Shown here: in pieces, positions 27,598 to 36,295 of the stretch
How positions within the stretch are numbered: position 1 is the first letter of the stretch
Layout of the letters: every line of letters starts with the position of its first letter
NCBI GenBank assembly: GCA_947380605.1
Contig: CANCRO010000014.1
Coordinates: 1 to 43,247 of the forward strand
Reading direction: 5' to 3'
DNA length: 43,247 bases
DNA from: Chitinophagaceae bacterium
GTDB taxonomy: Bacteria > Bacteroidota > Bacteroidia > Chitinophagales > Chitinophagaceae
Notes under the pieces: generated by a model
What the model was told of the DNA's origin: nothing
What the model saw: the letters and a program-made list of their open reading frames with translations, nothing else
Database searches by the model: none
Translations under genes and position numbers: made by a program

Positions 27598-28854
27598 ATG
27601 GAAACCTACGGACATATTTTAGTAATTGTAACCCCACTATTTTTATTTTTAGTATTATTTGAAAAATGGTATGGTTGGTACAAAGGCAAAGAAACAGTAG
27701 AAACCTTAGACATGATTTCTAGTTTAAGTTCTGGGGTAACCAATTCTACCAAAGATGTACTAGGACTAAGTGTTGGAATATTATCTTATCCATGGTTACT
27801 AGAGCACTTTAATGTAGTACAGGTGCAATCAGGTATTTTATTATATTTTATTGCCTTTATAGCACTCGATTTTGCTGGATATTGGGGCCACCGAATCAAT
27901 CATACTTATAATATTTTTTGGAATAATCATTTAATACATCATAGCAGTGAACATTTTAATTTAGCCTGTGCACTCAGACAAAGTATTTCTGTATTTATTC
28001 GTATTTATACTTTTTTATTATTACCAGCAGCCTTATTGGGCGTACCTCCAAAAGTAATTGCAGTCATTGCGCCCCTACATTTATTTGCACAATTATGGTA
28101 TCATACTTGTCATATTAAAAAAATGGGTTGGCTAGAAAAAATTATTGTCACTCCAGCACATCACCGCGTTCACCATGCAATCAATCCTGAATACATCGAT
28201 AAAAATTTTGGTCAAATATTTATTTTTTGGGATAAACTTTTTGGAACCTTTCAAGAAGAAAGAGAAGACATTCCTGCCGTGTACGGAATCACGATCCCTG
28301 TGCGCACCTGGAATCCCATCAAAATAAATTTTACACACCTTTGGCTACTCATTAAAGATGCTTGGCATACTCAAAGCTGGAAGGATAAATTTCGTATTTG
28401 GCTGATGCCTTTAGGCTGGCGCCCTAGCGATGTGTTGGATACTTATCCTATTTACAAGATTGAAGATGTTTATCATTTCAATAAATATGAAACCAATGCT
28501 TCTAAATCACTAAAAATTTATTTGTGGTTTCAACTATTTAGTCTGCTCTTAATTGTTGCCTATCTGTATGGACATATCGCCAGTATTGGCTCTCCCAACA
28601 TTTTTATTTATGGAGCTTTTATTTTTGTACACATCTATTCACTCACCGACTTAATGGATGGAAATAAAAAAATATGGATACTAGAAGGTATTAAAAATGC
28701 AACATGCATCGGTTGGATCATTCAATCAGGCGACTGGTTTGGTTCAGCGCAAGTATCTCCATTAATCACACCTACTTTAATCATTTATTTCAGTGTGACA
28801 AGTTTTTTAGTCTACTACTTTTGCCAATCGAAAAAACAATTAATTGCAGTTTAA
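27598..28854 (+). CDS. Membrane di-iron fatty acid hydroxylase/sterol desaturase family protein
   Basis: The 418-aa polytopic protein carries the family's histidine boxes HRINH (98-102), HLIHH (111-115) and HRVHH near residue 187, which bind two irons. It also has the conserved NFGQIFIFWDKLFGTF motif. Additional hydrophobic segments in the C-terminal third make it longer than the minimal family and similar to the alkylglycerol-monooxygenase-like subgroup. It would hydroxylate a lipid in the inner membrane using O2. It converges on the YidR-like gene with a 15-bp gap. A role in the carbohydrate region is not evident. Confidence 0.88.
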   Translation: METYGHILVIVTPLFLFLVLFEKWYGWYKGKETVETLDMISSLSSGVTNSTKDVLGLSVGILSYPWLLEHFNVVQVQSGILLYFIAFIALDFAGYWGHRINHTYNIFWNNHLIHHSSEHFNLACALRQSISVFIRIYTFLLLPAALLGVPPKVIAVIAPLHLFAQLWYHTCHIKKMGWLEKIIVTPAHHRVHHAINPEYIDKNFGQIFIFWDKLFGTFQEEREDIPAVYGITIPVRTWNPIKINFTHLWLLIKDAWHTQSWKDKFRIWLMPLGWRPSDVLDTYPIYKIEDVYHFNKYETNASKSLKIYLWFQLFSLLLIVAYLYGHIASIGSPNIFIYGAFIFVHIYSLTDLMDGNKKIWILEGIKNATCIGWIIQSGDWFGSAQVSPLITPTLIIYFSVTSFLVYYFCQSKKQLIAV

Positions 28855-28869
28855 TAAAAAATAAAAATG

Positions 28870-30243
28870 CTAGGGCAGTTCAATTAAATATATCTGCTTA
28901 ATATCTTGACCTTTTGAATCTTTTACTTTTCTATTGAATGCTAATGTTTTCCCATCATGAGAAACAACGATATTCGTTGGCTCACTTTTATTCGTAGCGG
29001 TCAAGTATTTCATCCGATCAGTGAAGGAACCAGCCCCAATTTCACATTGAGCAATTCTTCCTTCTTGAACGTAGAATAGGTGCTTGCCATCTGGATGCCA
29101 ACGAACAAATCCTTGAACATTGCTAGTATGCTCAGTAATTTGTTTAGGTGTTCCTCCTTCTGGAGAAATTGTAAAAATTTGTTTGATACCTTTTGTATCA
29201 CTCGCTAAATACGCTAAATTTTTTCCTGACAAATCACTTCTTACTACACCCACACAACCTGGATGAGAAGTTTCAGCAGTAAAGGTCAAACGCCTTTGTG
29301 TAGCTCCCAATGGAGGAGCTGGCATTTCTTGCATCGTGCCTTCTAGCGGACCTAAAGGCCCTGCTTTAGTGATATCGTTTGGTATGTCAACAATAAATAC
29401 TTCGTTGACTAGATTACCTTTTTTATCTTTTACAGATCCAATAAATCCCCTGGCTATTTGATAGGCTCCACTTTTTAATGGATAGCCAATTTTACCAACC
29501 CAGCTATCACCAGCAGCATTGCTAATTTCATCAGAACCAGGTGCAGGATTAGCAGTTACTTTTACAACAATCGCACTATACCATTCACCCGAATTATTTT
29601 CTCCATTATTTAAATTCACAATGGCTACTTTATTATTTCTTTTAGACACACCAATCGTTCTAAGATTATGTTTCTCTCCAGTCTTTTCTTCGAGTGAATG
29701 CATGATCGCATCATTATAGGTAAAGCCAATCCAATTACCATCTCCACTAAATTCATGACGATGCGTACCTCCACGTAAGGCACCTACAATGAATGGAGAA
29801 TCTACATTTCTAGCATCCATATAAATCGGTTGACCAGGATTTTTTTCATCCACCATAATACCCGTTCTTCTCCATTGCTGATAAGGATTTTTCTCCGTAC
29901 TATTATTTAAACCATGAATAAATACAACAGAAAAATCAACAGGAGAATAACTAACTGCGGCAGCTCCAGGACCCCAAGGATGATTGTCTGTAATTTCATA
30001 TAAGACCTTTTTTTCTCCTGTTTTTACATTTACTTTTTCAATCTTATTAGATATCGCTATACCACCAGCATCTGTTCGGGTATCATAGACTAGCCATTGA
30101 TTATCTGGAGAAAAATTGTCATTGTTATCCAAATCATGGTTATAATTTAAGTCGGAAGTAAGTTGCTTTTCAGTTAAGGTAGACATGTTTTTACAAGAGC
30201 TGATTGAATAAGTTAGGAATAATAAAACGAGTATCTTTTTCAT
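28870..30243 (-). CDS. Lipoprotein with TolB/YidR-like beta-propeller (DUF3748)
   Basis: The 457-aa protein starts at the ATG at 30243 (MKKILVLLFLTYSISSCKN), where the lipobox Cys sits at residue 17. An upstream in-frame start at 30294 would overlap the previous gene and is rejected. The chain shows TolB-like repeats such as SPDNQWLVYDTRTDAGG, FSGDGNWIGFTYNDA, SPEGGTPKQITEHT and VRWHPDGKHLFYVQ. The opening part, with TDNHPWGPGAAAVSYSPVDFSVVFIHGL, recalls E. coli YidR (DUF3748). It is probably anchored in the outer or inner membrane, facing the periplasm. Its function is unknown. It is the last gene in an operon after the two paralogous TIM-barrel proteins (10-bp gap). Confidence 0.68.
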   Translation of the reverse strand: MKKILVLLFLTYSISSCKNMSTLTEKQLTSDLNYNHDLDNNDNFSPDNQWLVYDTRTDAGGIAISNKIEKVNVKTGEKKVLYEITDNHPWGPGAAAVSYSPVDFSVVFIHGLNNSTEKNPYQQWRRTGIMVDEKNPGQPIYMDARNVDSPFIVGALRGGTHRHEFSGDGNWIGFTYNDAIMHSLEEKTGEKHNLRTIGVSKRNNKVAIVNLNNGENNSGEWYSAIVVKVTANPAPGSDEISNAAGDSWVGKIGYPLKSGAYQIARGFIGSVKDKKGNLVNEVFIVDIPNDITKAGPLGPLEGTMQEMPAPPLGATQRRLTFTAETSHPGCVGVVRSDLSGKNLAYLASDTKGIKQIFTISPEGGTPKQITEHTSNVQGFVRWHPDGKHLFYVQEGRIAQCEIGAGSFTDRMKYLTATNKSEPTNIVVSHDGKTLAFNRKVKDSKGQDIKQIYLIELP

Positions 30244-30253
30244 TGTAAAGGAT

Positions 30254-31510
30254 TTATTTTTTATTAGTGGGAACCATATAAATGAGCATATCACCTGGTT
30301 CTACTTCTGTTACGGAAGAAAAATCTTGCGCCGCTACCGTCTCACCAGTTTTCATCACTCGCTTTACATCATCGGTAGTAGAAATAATCAATTTCATCTT
30401 TTGTTTAAAATCACGATTGACAATTAATAGAAAAGAATTTTTTCCATTTTCTAACCAAGAAACGATGGCTCCTTCTCCTTGCGTTTCAAGTAATTTAATG
30501 CTAGCAGGAAGTTTACCTAATCGCTTAGTGCCATTTGGAATTTGCAAGCCTGTATGGGCTACTGATACTAGCTTTGAGCCTAGGAAGATGTCAGATAGAT
30601 TTTGAATTTCTCTATTTAATTTTTGCAAATGTTCAAATACAATCGTACGCTTTCCCTGTGCGTCCAATGGGGAACCAAATCCTCTAAAGCTCCAATATTC
30701 TATCCCTTGAGCACCATAGGCTAAATTCGAATTTACCTGTAATCGCAAATCAGCTAAAGTAGGAATACCATGAACATAGGTTTTTTCCGGTTTGTACGTT
30801 TTATACAATTGATAAAAATCTTCTAAGGAAGGTTGAACGGCATCGTTGGAATAAGCCAAGTAAGAAGTGGTTAAAGCAAAGGCCCAAAATGGTCTGCCTT
30901 CTTTTTGATATTTATTAGCAAAGAATTCCAAATTTTCATACCATCTTGGATGCAATGCCTGGTCAACAATTGGATAAAAATCAAAAGTTAAATAAGGAGC
31001 TGGAAAGGCTTTGTCAAAATCATCTACATATTCTTGGTAATTTTTAGTACCAAATTTGCTTTGATTAGAATTGATATTGGGATATAGATTCACAAAGCAA
31101 TAATGCTTTTTATCAATGGATTGAATTAAATTATTCCAGATTTTTAATTCTTCAAATTGATTTTTGCTAGGTTCATCCCCTAAGTAATATCCTTCCAATG
31201 CAGGGTGATTCATGAAACGCTTCACCGTTTTTTCAGTAGCTGATTTTAATTCAGGACAGGATATCATTAATTTAACACCTGCTTTTTGAGCAGCGTCTAA
31301 TCCAGCGGCAATCGCATCTGCCTTTGAAAAAAAAGCAATGTCTATCGTTACGCCTACTTCTTTTAATTTCCGATAACTAGATTCTGAAATTTCAGCTTCG
31401 GAAATTCCACCCCATGACATGGTGGGTATCAAACCATTTTTTTTCCATGATTCTTGAGCGATACTATTTAAACTAAGTAGAATAAATAAAAGGGTGATCA
31501 ATCGATTCAT
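30254..31510 (-). CDS. Exported TIM-barrel protein, glycoside-hydrolase-like (paralog A)
   Basis: The 418-aa protein has a signal peptide (LFILLSLNSIAQ). It is a paralog of the next gene upstream: both share MxWxGIxxAEI, LMISCPELK, HPALEGYYLGDEP and SNLAYGAQGIEYWSF in order, and end with a beta domain closing in a GDM-I motif. The DEP motif after GYY is typical of clan-A-like barrels related to GH42-type proteins; the GIEYW segment could carry a second acid. A catalytic assignment is not certain. It lies in an operon between paralog B (6 bp upstream) and the YidR-like lipoprotein. Confidence 0.72.
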   Translation of the reverse strand: MNRLITLLFILLSLNSIAQESWKKNGLIPTMSWGGISEAEISESSYRKLKEVGVTIDIAFFSKADAIAAGLDAAQKAGVKLMISCPELKSATEKTVKRFMNHPALEGYYLGDEPSKNQFEELKIWNNLIQSIDKKHYCFVNLYPNINSNQSKFGTKNYQEYVDDFDKAFPAPYLTFDFYPIVDQALHPRWYENLEFFANKYQKEGRPFWAFALTTSYLAYSNDAVQPSLEDFYQLYKTYKPEKTYVHGIPTLADLRLQVNSNLAYGAQGIEYWSFRGFGSPLDAQGKRTIVFEHLQKLNREIQNLSDIFLGSKLVSVAHTGLQIPNGTKRLGKLPASIKLLETQGEGAIVSWLENGKNSFLLIVNRDFKQKMKLIISTTDDVKRVMKTGETVAAQDFSSVTEVEPGDMLIYMVPTNKK

Positions 31511-31516
31511 TTGAAA

Positions 31517-32695
31517 TTATTTTTTTGTAGGATATCTGAAAATAGCCATATCTCCTGGCTCGATTTCTAGATTAGGTGAATAATTTTTTGCAGGACTAGC
31601 CGTACCATCTTTTGCAATTCTTTCAACGCCATCTTCTGTTAAAATAACCGTGGGCATTGAATGATGTAAGTTTTTATTTACGACAATAAAATAAGAGTAG
31701 GCACCATTTTCTAGGGTAGACACTAGGGCCTCATCAGCATCAAACACTTTAATTGCATCGGGCAATTTCATTAATTGAGTAGTCCCTTTTGGAATAACAA
31801 CTCCCGTATGATTAACAGAAATTAATTTAGCCCCCATAAAAACAGCCGCATAAGGCTGCATTTCTTTCGATAAAGCTTGGATCCTTTCATACACTACAGT
31901 TCTTTTGCCATCTAAACTGATGGGCGCTGATCGTAAACCTTCCGACATCCAGTAGGCCCATAATTCAATGCCTTGAGCGCCATAAGCCAAATTGCTATAG
32001 GCTTGCAATCGCAAGGCAGGTATAGTAGGTATTGGATGTAAATCGTTGTAAGAACTCGCTAAAGCAAATCCCCAAAAAGGTTTTTTGAGTGACGCAGTTT
32101 CCTTACTAAAAATACCTAAACCTTCATACCAATTTTCATGAATGGCATCGGTAAGGATGGGATAAAAATCAAAAGAAAATACATCTTGAGGAACGATTTT
32201 AGCAAATTCTTGAATATATTCTTGGTATGAATTGGTTCCTAAAGCCTTTGTATAAGTTGGATGTATACTGGCTATTAAATTAACAAAACATATATGAGTA
32301 GGGTCAGAAACTTTTATTTTTTTAACCCAAACGCCTAGTTCATCAAAATCTTTCCTGAGTGGCTCATCTTGAATGTAGTAACCATAAAGCGCAGGATGAT
32401 TCTTCAATTGCTTTGTGGTAGCCTCTGGATTGGTTTTTAATTCAGGGCAAGAAGCAATCAATTTTAGTCCAGTATTTTGAGCGAGCGTGAGTGCCTTTTC
32501 AAAGTCAGCAATATTTTCATATTGTGCAATGGCGATGGTAGCACCCATCTGTTTTAATTCATTGAACCGGTATTCATTGATTTCTGCTTTCGGTATTCCG
32601 GCCCACACAACCATTGGAATTTTTGGAGAAACTTGTGCTTGAAGAATTGAATGTAAAAATATCAAAACCACACAAAAGGTGAAATTTAATTTCAT
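31517..32695 (-). CDS. Exported TIM-barrel protein, glycoside-hydrolase-like (paralog B)
   Basis: The 392-aa protein starts at the ATG at 32695 (MKLNFTFCVVLIFLHSILQAQ), whose signal peptide supports this choice over an ATG at 32719. It has the same order of motifs as paralog A: MVVWAGIPKAEI, LIASCPELK, HPALYGYYIQDEP and SNLAYGAQGIELWAY, and a C-terminal beta domain with EPGDMAIF. It is the first gene of a three-gene operon. The nucleotide sequence of its 5' end occurs a second time, degenerate, 4.3 kb to the right. Its substrate is unknown; exported sugar hydrolysis is inference. Confidence 0.72.
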   Translation of the reverse strand: MKLNFTFCVVLIFLHSILQAQVSPKIPMVVWAGIPKAEINEYRFNELKQMGATIAIAQYENIADFEKALTLAQNTGLKLIASCPELKTNPEATTKQLKNHPALYGYYIQDEPLRKDFDELGVWVKKIKVSDPTHICFVNLIASIHPTYTKALGTNSYQEYIQEFAKIVPQDVFSFDFYPILTDAIHENWYEGLGIFSKETASLKKPFWGFALASSYNDLHPIPTIPALRLQAYSNLAYGAQGIELWAYWMSEGLRSAPISLDGKRTVVYERIQALSKEMQPYAAVFMGAKLISVNHTGVVIPKGTTQLMKLPDAIKVFDADEALVSTLENGAYSYFIVVNKNLHHSMPTVILTEDGVERIAKDGTASPAKNYSPNLEIEPGDMAIFRYPTKK

Positions 32696-33333
32696 GTAAA
32701 TAGGACTTTTATTTAGCAAAGCAATATTGAGCGTATTAGTTTTATTGAATAAAACTAAGCTAAGCTAAGAAAAATCTTACAATTGGATTGTTTTAATGTA
32801 AACAATCAAAGAAAATTTATAATTATGGCAAATGAAATATGCAAATTTCTAATTTGAATGTTTTCTAACAAACGAATTTCTAATCACTCTAAAAAATGAT
32901 TTCGCAAAAGTTTTTTAACCTATAAATATTTTTTAGAGGTTATCATAGGAAGAATTAAAAAACAATGACACTTGTCTAGATAAAAATTTTATTGCAGCTT
33001 CAGAAGTTAAAGAATTGAAACCGAAAGCTACAAAAAAAAGAAAATTATATTTTTCACGAAACCGAATAAGTACTCTCTATGATGCTTTCATCAAATAAAT
33101 TGATCGCTAAAACTAGTCAAAATAAATAATGATGCTGAAGAAAAAAAATATTGTATTGTACCGGTTAAAAATGGAAATATTTCTTATTGAATAGTAATTT
33201 ACTGTATTTGCATTCATTTAAAATTCAAAAGTTTTAACAATTTTATTTTTTAAGATGATATAAATTAAAAACCCACATCTTTAAATGTGGGTTTTTAATT
33301 TAATTTATAAAAACCTTTTAGTAAGGTCAATGA
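32696..33333. other. AT-rich intergenic region (638 bp) with palindrome and terminator
   Basis: This region lies upstream of paralog B and downstream of the SPFH operon. It contains a 10-bp palindrome with a 3-nt loop (32736-32745 and 32749-32758) next to three CTAAG-type repeats, possibly an operator, and the hairpin described separately. No convincing gene is seen in the remaining 500 bp, which have many stop codons and very low GC. Confidence 0.45.
33261..33302. terminator. Strong hairpin terminator downstream of the SPFH operon
   Basis: An 18-bp perfect inverted repeat (33261-33278 and 33285-33302) with a 6-nt loop has an ACCCACAT/ATGTGGGT core flanked by A/T tracts. On the minus strand it lies just after the zinc-ribbon gene (stop at 33334) and can act in both directions. 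Confidence 0.88.
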
Positions 33334-34431
33334 TTATTGATTTTCCTGAATACTTTTTAATATCTCTTGTCTACGAGCTTTTGATTCACTTATTATCTTA
33401 TTTTTTTGATAAAAACCTACACCATACAAAATAGCTGTTACTAATGCCAACCAACCAGACAAAGAAGTTAAAGTTTGTTCAGTAGAATATGAAGAGTTTT
33501 TTGCAAGAATAAATATTAAAACAACTAAAACTGCTGAAATATGACCCTTGTAGAATTTTTTACTAACTTCCTTTTTTCTAGAAGCATCCTCCGGCCTAAA
33601 TCCTTGTATTCTCGAAGTAGATGTACCGTCCATATAAACGTGAAAATCTTTTTCACCATATTTATAATTTGTAATCCAAAATGGCACATAAGTTCGTAAT
33701 GGTTTTTCTTTATCATAAAGCACATCAACATAGAAATCCTTATATTTATCACCAGGTATTCGAGCCTTTGCTTGTGATTCAACTAATTGATCAGCTTGGA
33801 TTTTACCTAAATCATCCCATGTGTCGTGTTCATCAACAGTATATTCAATTAGATTGAATCCCATAGTATATTTAGCATCATAAGGTTTAAGATCCCCTCT
33901 GGTGAATGAAGTACCATGTGCATAAATAGCAACATCCGATTGAATTCCTTTACCAGCACCAGCAAATGCTAAAATACTAAATTCTCCAGCACATTGACCA
34001 GAGCTAGGTCTCCAATCGGTAACTATTCTTGTTTTACGAACATTTCTCTTTTGTGACGCACTCCACTCATAATATTCTTCCGTTCTATTATAACCACTTG
34101 ATGCTGACCAATTACCATTGTATCTGCCCTTGTAAAACCACATTGGTAAATAGACTCCATTTACCGATTCAAAGATGGTCGAATTTAATATATCATCTGG
34201 AGTATAGTCTCCTTCGGATAACCATGCCAATACTGCTTGTTCATAATTTTTTTTATCAACCTTAAAAGGTAAAATTCCATCAGGGAGTGTTATCTCCTCA
34301 TCCTTTGCTTGTTCAATTTCAAACTTACTTCCACAAAAGTTACAGTTTGTCATTTGTGTACCTGGGTCAAAAATTAATTCTGCACCACAATTAGAACAGC
34401 CAATTTTTTTTAATTGTACTTGATTTTCCAT
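33334..34431 (-). CDS. Zinc-ribbon membrane protein, YdjG-like
   Basis: The 365-aa protein has an N-terminal zinc ribbon (Cys12, 15, 30 and 33: CSNC and CNFC). A large soluble region follows with GVYLPMWFYKGRYNGNWSASSGYNRTEEYYEW and WRPSSGQCAGEF. Two hydrophobic segments lie near the C-terminus (HISAVLVVLIFILAK and SGWLALVTAILYGVGF). The ribbon-plus-membrane design and its SPFH neighbour recall YdjG of the B. subtilis ydjFGHI membrane-stress operon. The ribbon may bind protein or nucleic acid; the function is unknown. It is the last gene of the operon, 8 bp after the TPR gene. Confidence 0.75.
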   Translation of the reverse strand: MENQVQLKKIGCSNCGAELIFDPGTQMTNCNFCGSKFEIEQAKDEEITLPDGILPFKVDKKNYEQAVLAWLSEGDYTPDDILNSTIFESVNGVYLPMWFYKGRYNGNWSASSGYNRTEEYYEWSASQKRNVRKTRIVTDWRPSSGQCAGEFSILAFAGAGKGIQSDVAIYAHGTSFTRGDLKPYDAKYTMGFNLIEYTVDEHDTWDDLGKIQADQLVESQAKARIPGDKYKDFYVDVLYDKEKPLRTYVPFWITNYKYGEKDFHVYMDGTSTSRIQGFRPEDASRKKEVSKKFYKGHISAVLVVLIFILAKNSSYSTEQTLTSLSGWLALVTAILYGVGFYQKNKIISESKARRQEILKSIQENQ

Positions 34432-34439
34432 GATTTAGT

Positions 34440-34901
34440 TTATTTAGATACTTGATTAACGAATAAATTGAAAGCATTTTTAGCTAATTCTTCATAGGTT
34501 ATTTTTTCACCATTTTCATGAAGAATATAAGATTCATTATAATTAGCCAACTCGCTGAGCGCTTCCTTAGCGTCATCAATGTCACCCATAGCCAAATTAC
34601 AATTCATGATTGCATACCAACATTTAGCTCCAGTTTTACCATATTCATTTCCGCCAGTTAATACACTTATTGTACCTTCTGGAAATTCGTTGATTACTTT
34701 TTTGAAATAGGCAATAGACTTTTCAAAATGATTCATATTGAAATAACATAATCCAATATTATAAAGTGCATCATCAACCAACTCACTATCTGGATATTCA
34801 GTTTCTAATTCTTGCATTTTTGAAATAGCATCAAGAAAAAATTCTTCTTTGGCAAAATTCATTCCATCGCTAAATAGTTGTATTTCTCTATCTCTTATCA
34901 T
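34440..34901 (-). CDS. Small TPR-repeat protein
   Basis: The 153-aa protein starts at the ATG at 34901 (MIRDREIQLFSDGM); a longer reading frame upstream would overlap the preceding gene and is not needed. It contains at least two TPR-like helix pairs (FLDAISKMQELETEYPDSEL, then DDALYNIGLCYFNMNHFEKSIAYFKKV, and a third around GAKCWYAIMNCNLAMGDIDDA). TPRs mediate protein contacts. It is cytosolic by lack of a signal peptide and probably couples the other products of the operon (inference). Confidence 0.72.
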   Translation of the reverse strand: MIRDREIQLFSDGMNFAKEEFFLDAISKMQELETEYPDSELVDDALYNIGLCYFNMNHFEKSIAYFKKVINEFPEGTISVLTGGNEYGKTGAKCWYAIMNCNLAMGDIDDAKEALSELANYNESYILHENGEKITYEELAKNAFNLFVNQVSK

Positions 34902-34902
34902 A

Positions 34903-35289
34903 TTATTTATTTTTATGAAATTGTTTAGCCTTTTCTTTATAATCACTAGGACTGAATGGCTTGTATTCATTCATTTTTTTTATTGCTGGTGCGGTAACAT
35001 ATAAATATATTGCCCCGCCGATAATTGAAGCTAAAAGAACACCTAGCCAAAAATCAGTATAATAAAACTTAGTAACTAGGTAAACAATAATGATGGAAAC
35101 AAAAAGGAAAATAAATGAACCGATTTTTGAAAAAAAAGAAGATAAAAAAGCAAAAGGAAAAACAAACAATACAAATCCCCCTGCAATTTGATAAAATGAC
35201 TTATGATTTTCGTTTGAATAAATAATAATCCCCGAACACAATATTGCAGCTATAGAGCCAATAAGTATATTTTTAAATGTACTTCCCAT
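34903..35289 (-). CDS. Small four-helix membrane protein
   Basis: The 128-aa protein has four hydrophobic segments (about residues 6-24, 34-53, 55-72 and 80-98) and a basic cytosolic tail rich in Lys. I do not recognise a family. It lies in the operon between the SPFH gene (5 bp upstream) and the TPR gene (1 bp downstream). A membrane partner of the SPFH protein is the simplest role, without direct evidence. Confidence 0.65.
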   Translation of the reverse strand: MGSTFKNILIGSIAAILCSGIIIYSNENHKSFYQIAGGFVLFVFPFAFLSSFFSKIGSFIFLFVSIIIVYLVTKFYYTDFWLGVLLASIIGGAIYLYVTAPAIKKMNEYKPFSPSDYKEKAKQFHKNK

Positions 35290-35294
35290 AAAAT

Positions 35295-36290
35295 TTAAAT
35301 TTGGTCCATTAATTTGATTTTTTTCTGATTAAACTCTTCCTGGCTTATAACCCCCATATCAAAGAGCTCTTTCAACTTCTTTAACTTGTCCATTACACTT
35401 TCTTTTTCTCCACCACCACCTTGCATACTTGACATCATTGATTGTTGAATCATTTGGGGCATCATAAATCCCATTCCAAGCCCCATACCAGCGCCTACAC
35501 CGGTTCCAACAGCATTGCCAGCTGCCCCTTCATTTTGGGAAGCATTCTCAAGAGATAGTGCAATTTTGTATTTCATAAACTCATCCATATTGCCAATTGC
35601 AGACATACCTGATCGCTGGTCGATCACCTTTTGTACATCTTCTGGAACGGATATAGAATTGATGTAAAAATCATGAAGATAAAGTCCTAGAGCCTCAAAT
35701 TCTACTTGCAATTTAACACGAGCTGCCAAACTAAGGTCATCGAATGAGCTTGGCATATCAAACACCGTCTTCATTTCTTCGCCCAAGATAGTTGTTAGGC
35801 GTGTTATCACAATACCCTTCAAATACTCTTCAATATCTTCATTTTTGAATGTGCCCCTGGTACCAACAATTTTATTAATAAAAAGTAAAGAGTCAGCTAC
35901 CTGAATAGAAAATGAACCAAAAGATCTTATACGAATCATTTTTAATTCAGTATCCCTAAATAAAATGGGCTCTTTAGTCCCCCATTTTAAATTAGGAAAA
36001 AGCTGCTTTCCAACAAAGTATACTTCAGCTCTAAATGGAGAATCGGGACCATAAGCAAAAGAAGTTACCCACTTTCCTATAAGTGGAATATTTGCAGTCT
36101 CTAAGACATGTCGTCCTGGTTTAAAAACATCCAGTGCCTTTCCATCTCGAAAAAAAACTGCTTCTTGACTTTCTCTAACAGTCAATTGTGCACCCCATTT
36201 TATTTCGGCAGGCCCATCATTTGGCATACGCTTTACCATGGTGTTACCCGCGTTATCAAGAAATTCAATAACCTCCATTAATTTTGCCAT
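35295..36290 (-). CDS. SPFH-domain protein with C-terminal SHOCT motif (YdjI-like)
   Basis: The 331-aa protein has an SPFH/stomatin-like domain at about residues 20-230 (FKPGRHVLETANIPL, FRDTELKMIRIRSFGSFSIQVAD, IEEYLKGIVITRLTTIL, LGLYLHDFYINSISVPEDVQKVID). A Gly-Met-rich linker follows (GTGVGAGMGLGMGFMMPQM), and a SHOCT-type helix pair ends the chain (LKKLKELFDMGVISQEEF). It has no transmembrane segment of its own, as in the YdjI/virion-core-like SPFH group. SPFH proteins form ring or raft-like assemblies at membranes. The SHOCT segment is an oligomerisation motif. It is the second gene of the operon, 5 bp after the 154-aa protein gene. Confidence 0.85.
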   Translation of the reverse strand: MAKLMEVIEFLDNAGNTMVKRMPNDGPAEIKWGAQLTVRESQEAVFFRDGKALDVFKPGRHVLETANIPLIGKWVTSFAYGPDSPFRAEVYFVGKQLFPNLKWGTKEPILFRDTELKMIRIRSFGSFSIQVADSLLFINKIVGTRGTFKNEDIEEYLKGIVITRLTTILGEEMKTVFDMPSSFDDLSLAARVKLQVEFEALGLYLHDFYINSISVPEDVQKVIDQRSGMSAIGNMDEFMKYKIALSLENASQNEGAAGNAVGTGVGAGMGLGMGFMMPQMIQQSMMSSMQGGGGEKESVMDKLKKLKELFDMGVISQEEFNQKKIKLMDQI

Positions 36291-36295
36291 TTCCT

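Noticed and set aside
19188-32695. A full polysaccharide utilisation locus (PUL)
   Set aside because: No SusC-type TonB-dependent receptor or SusD-like lipoprotein in the window, so the PUL label is not justified.
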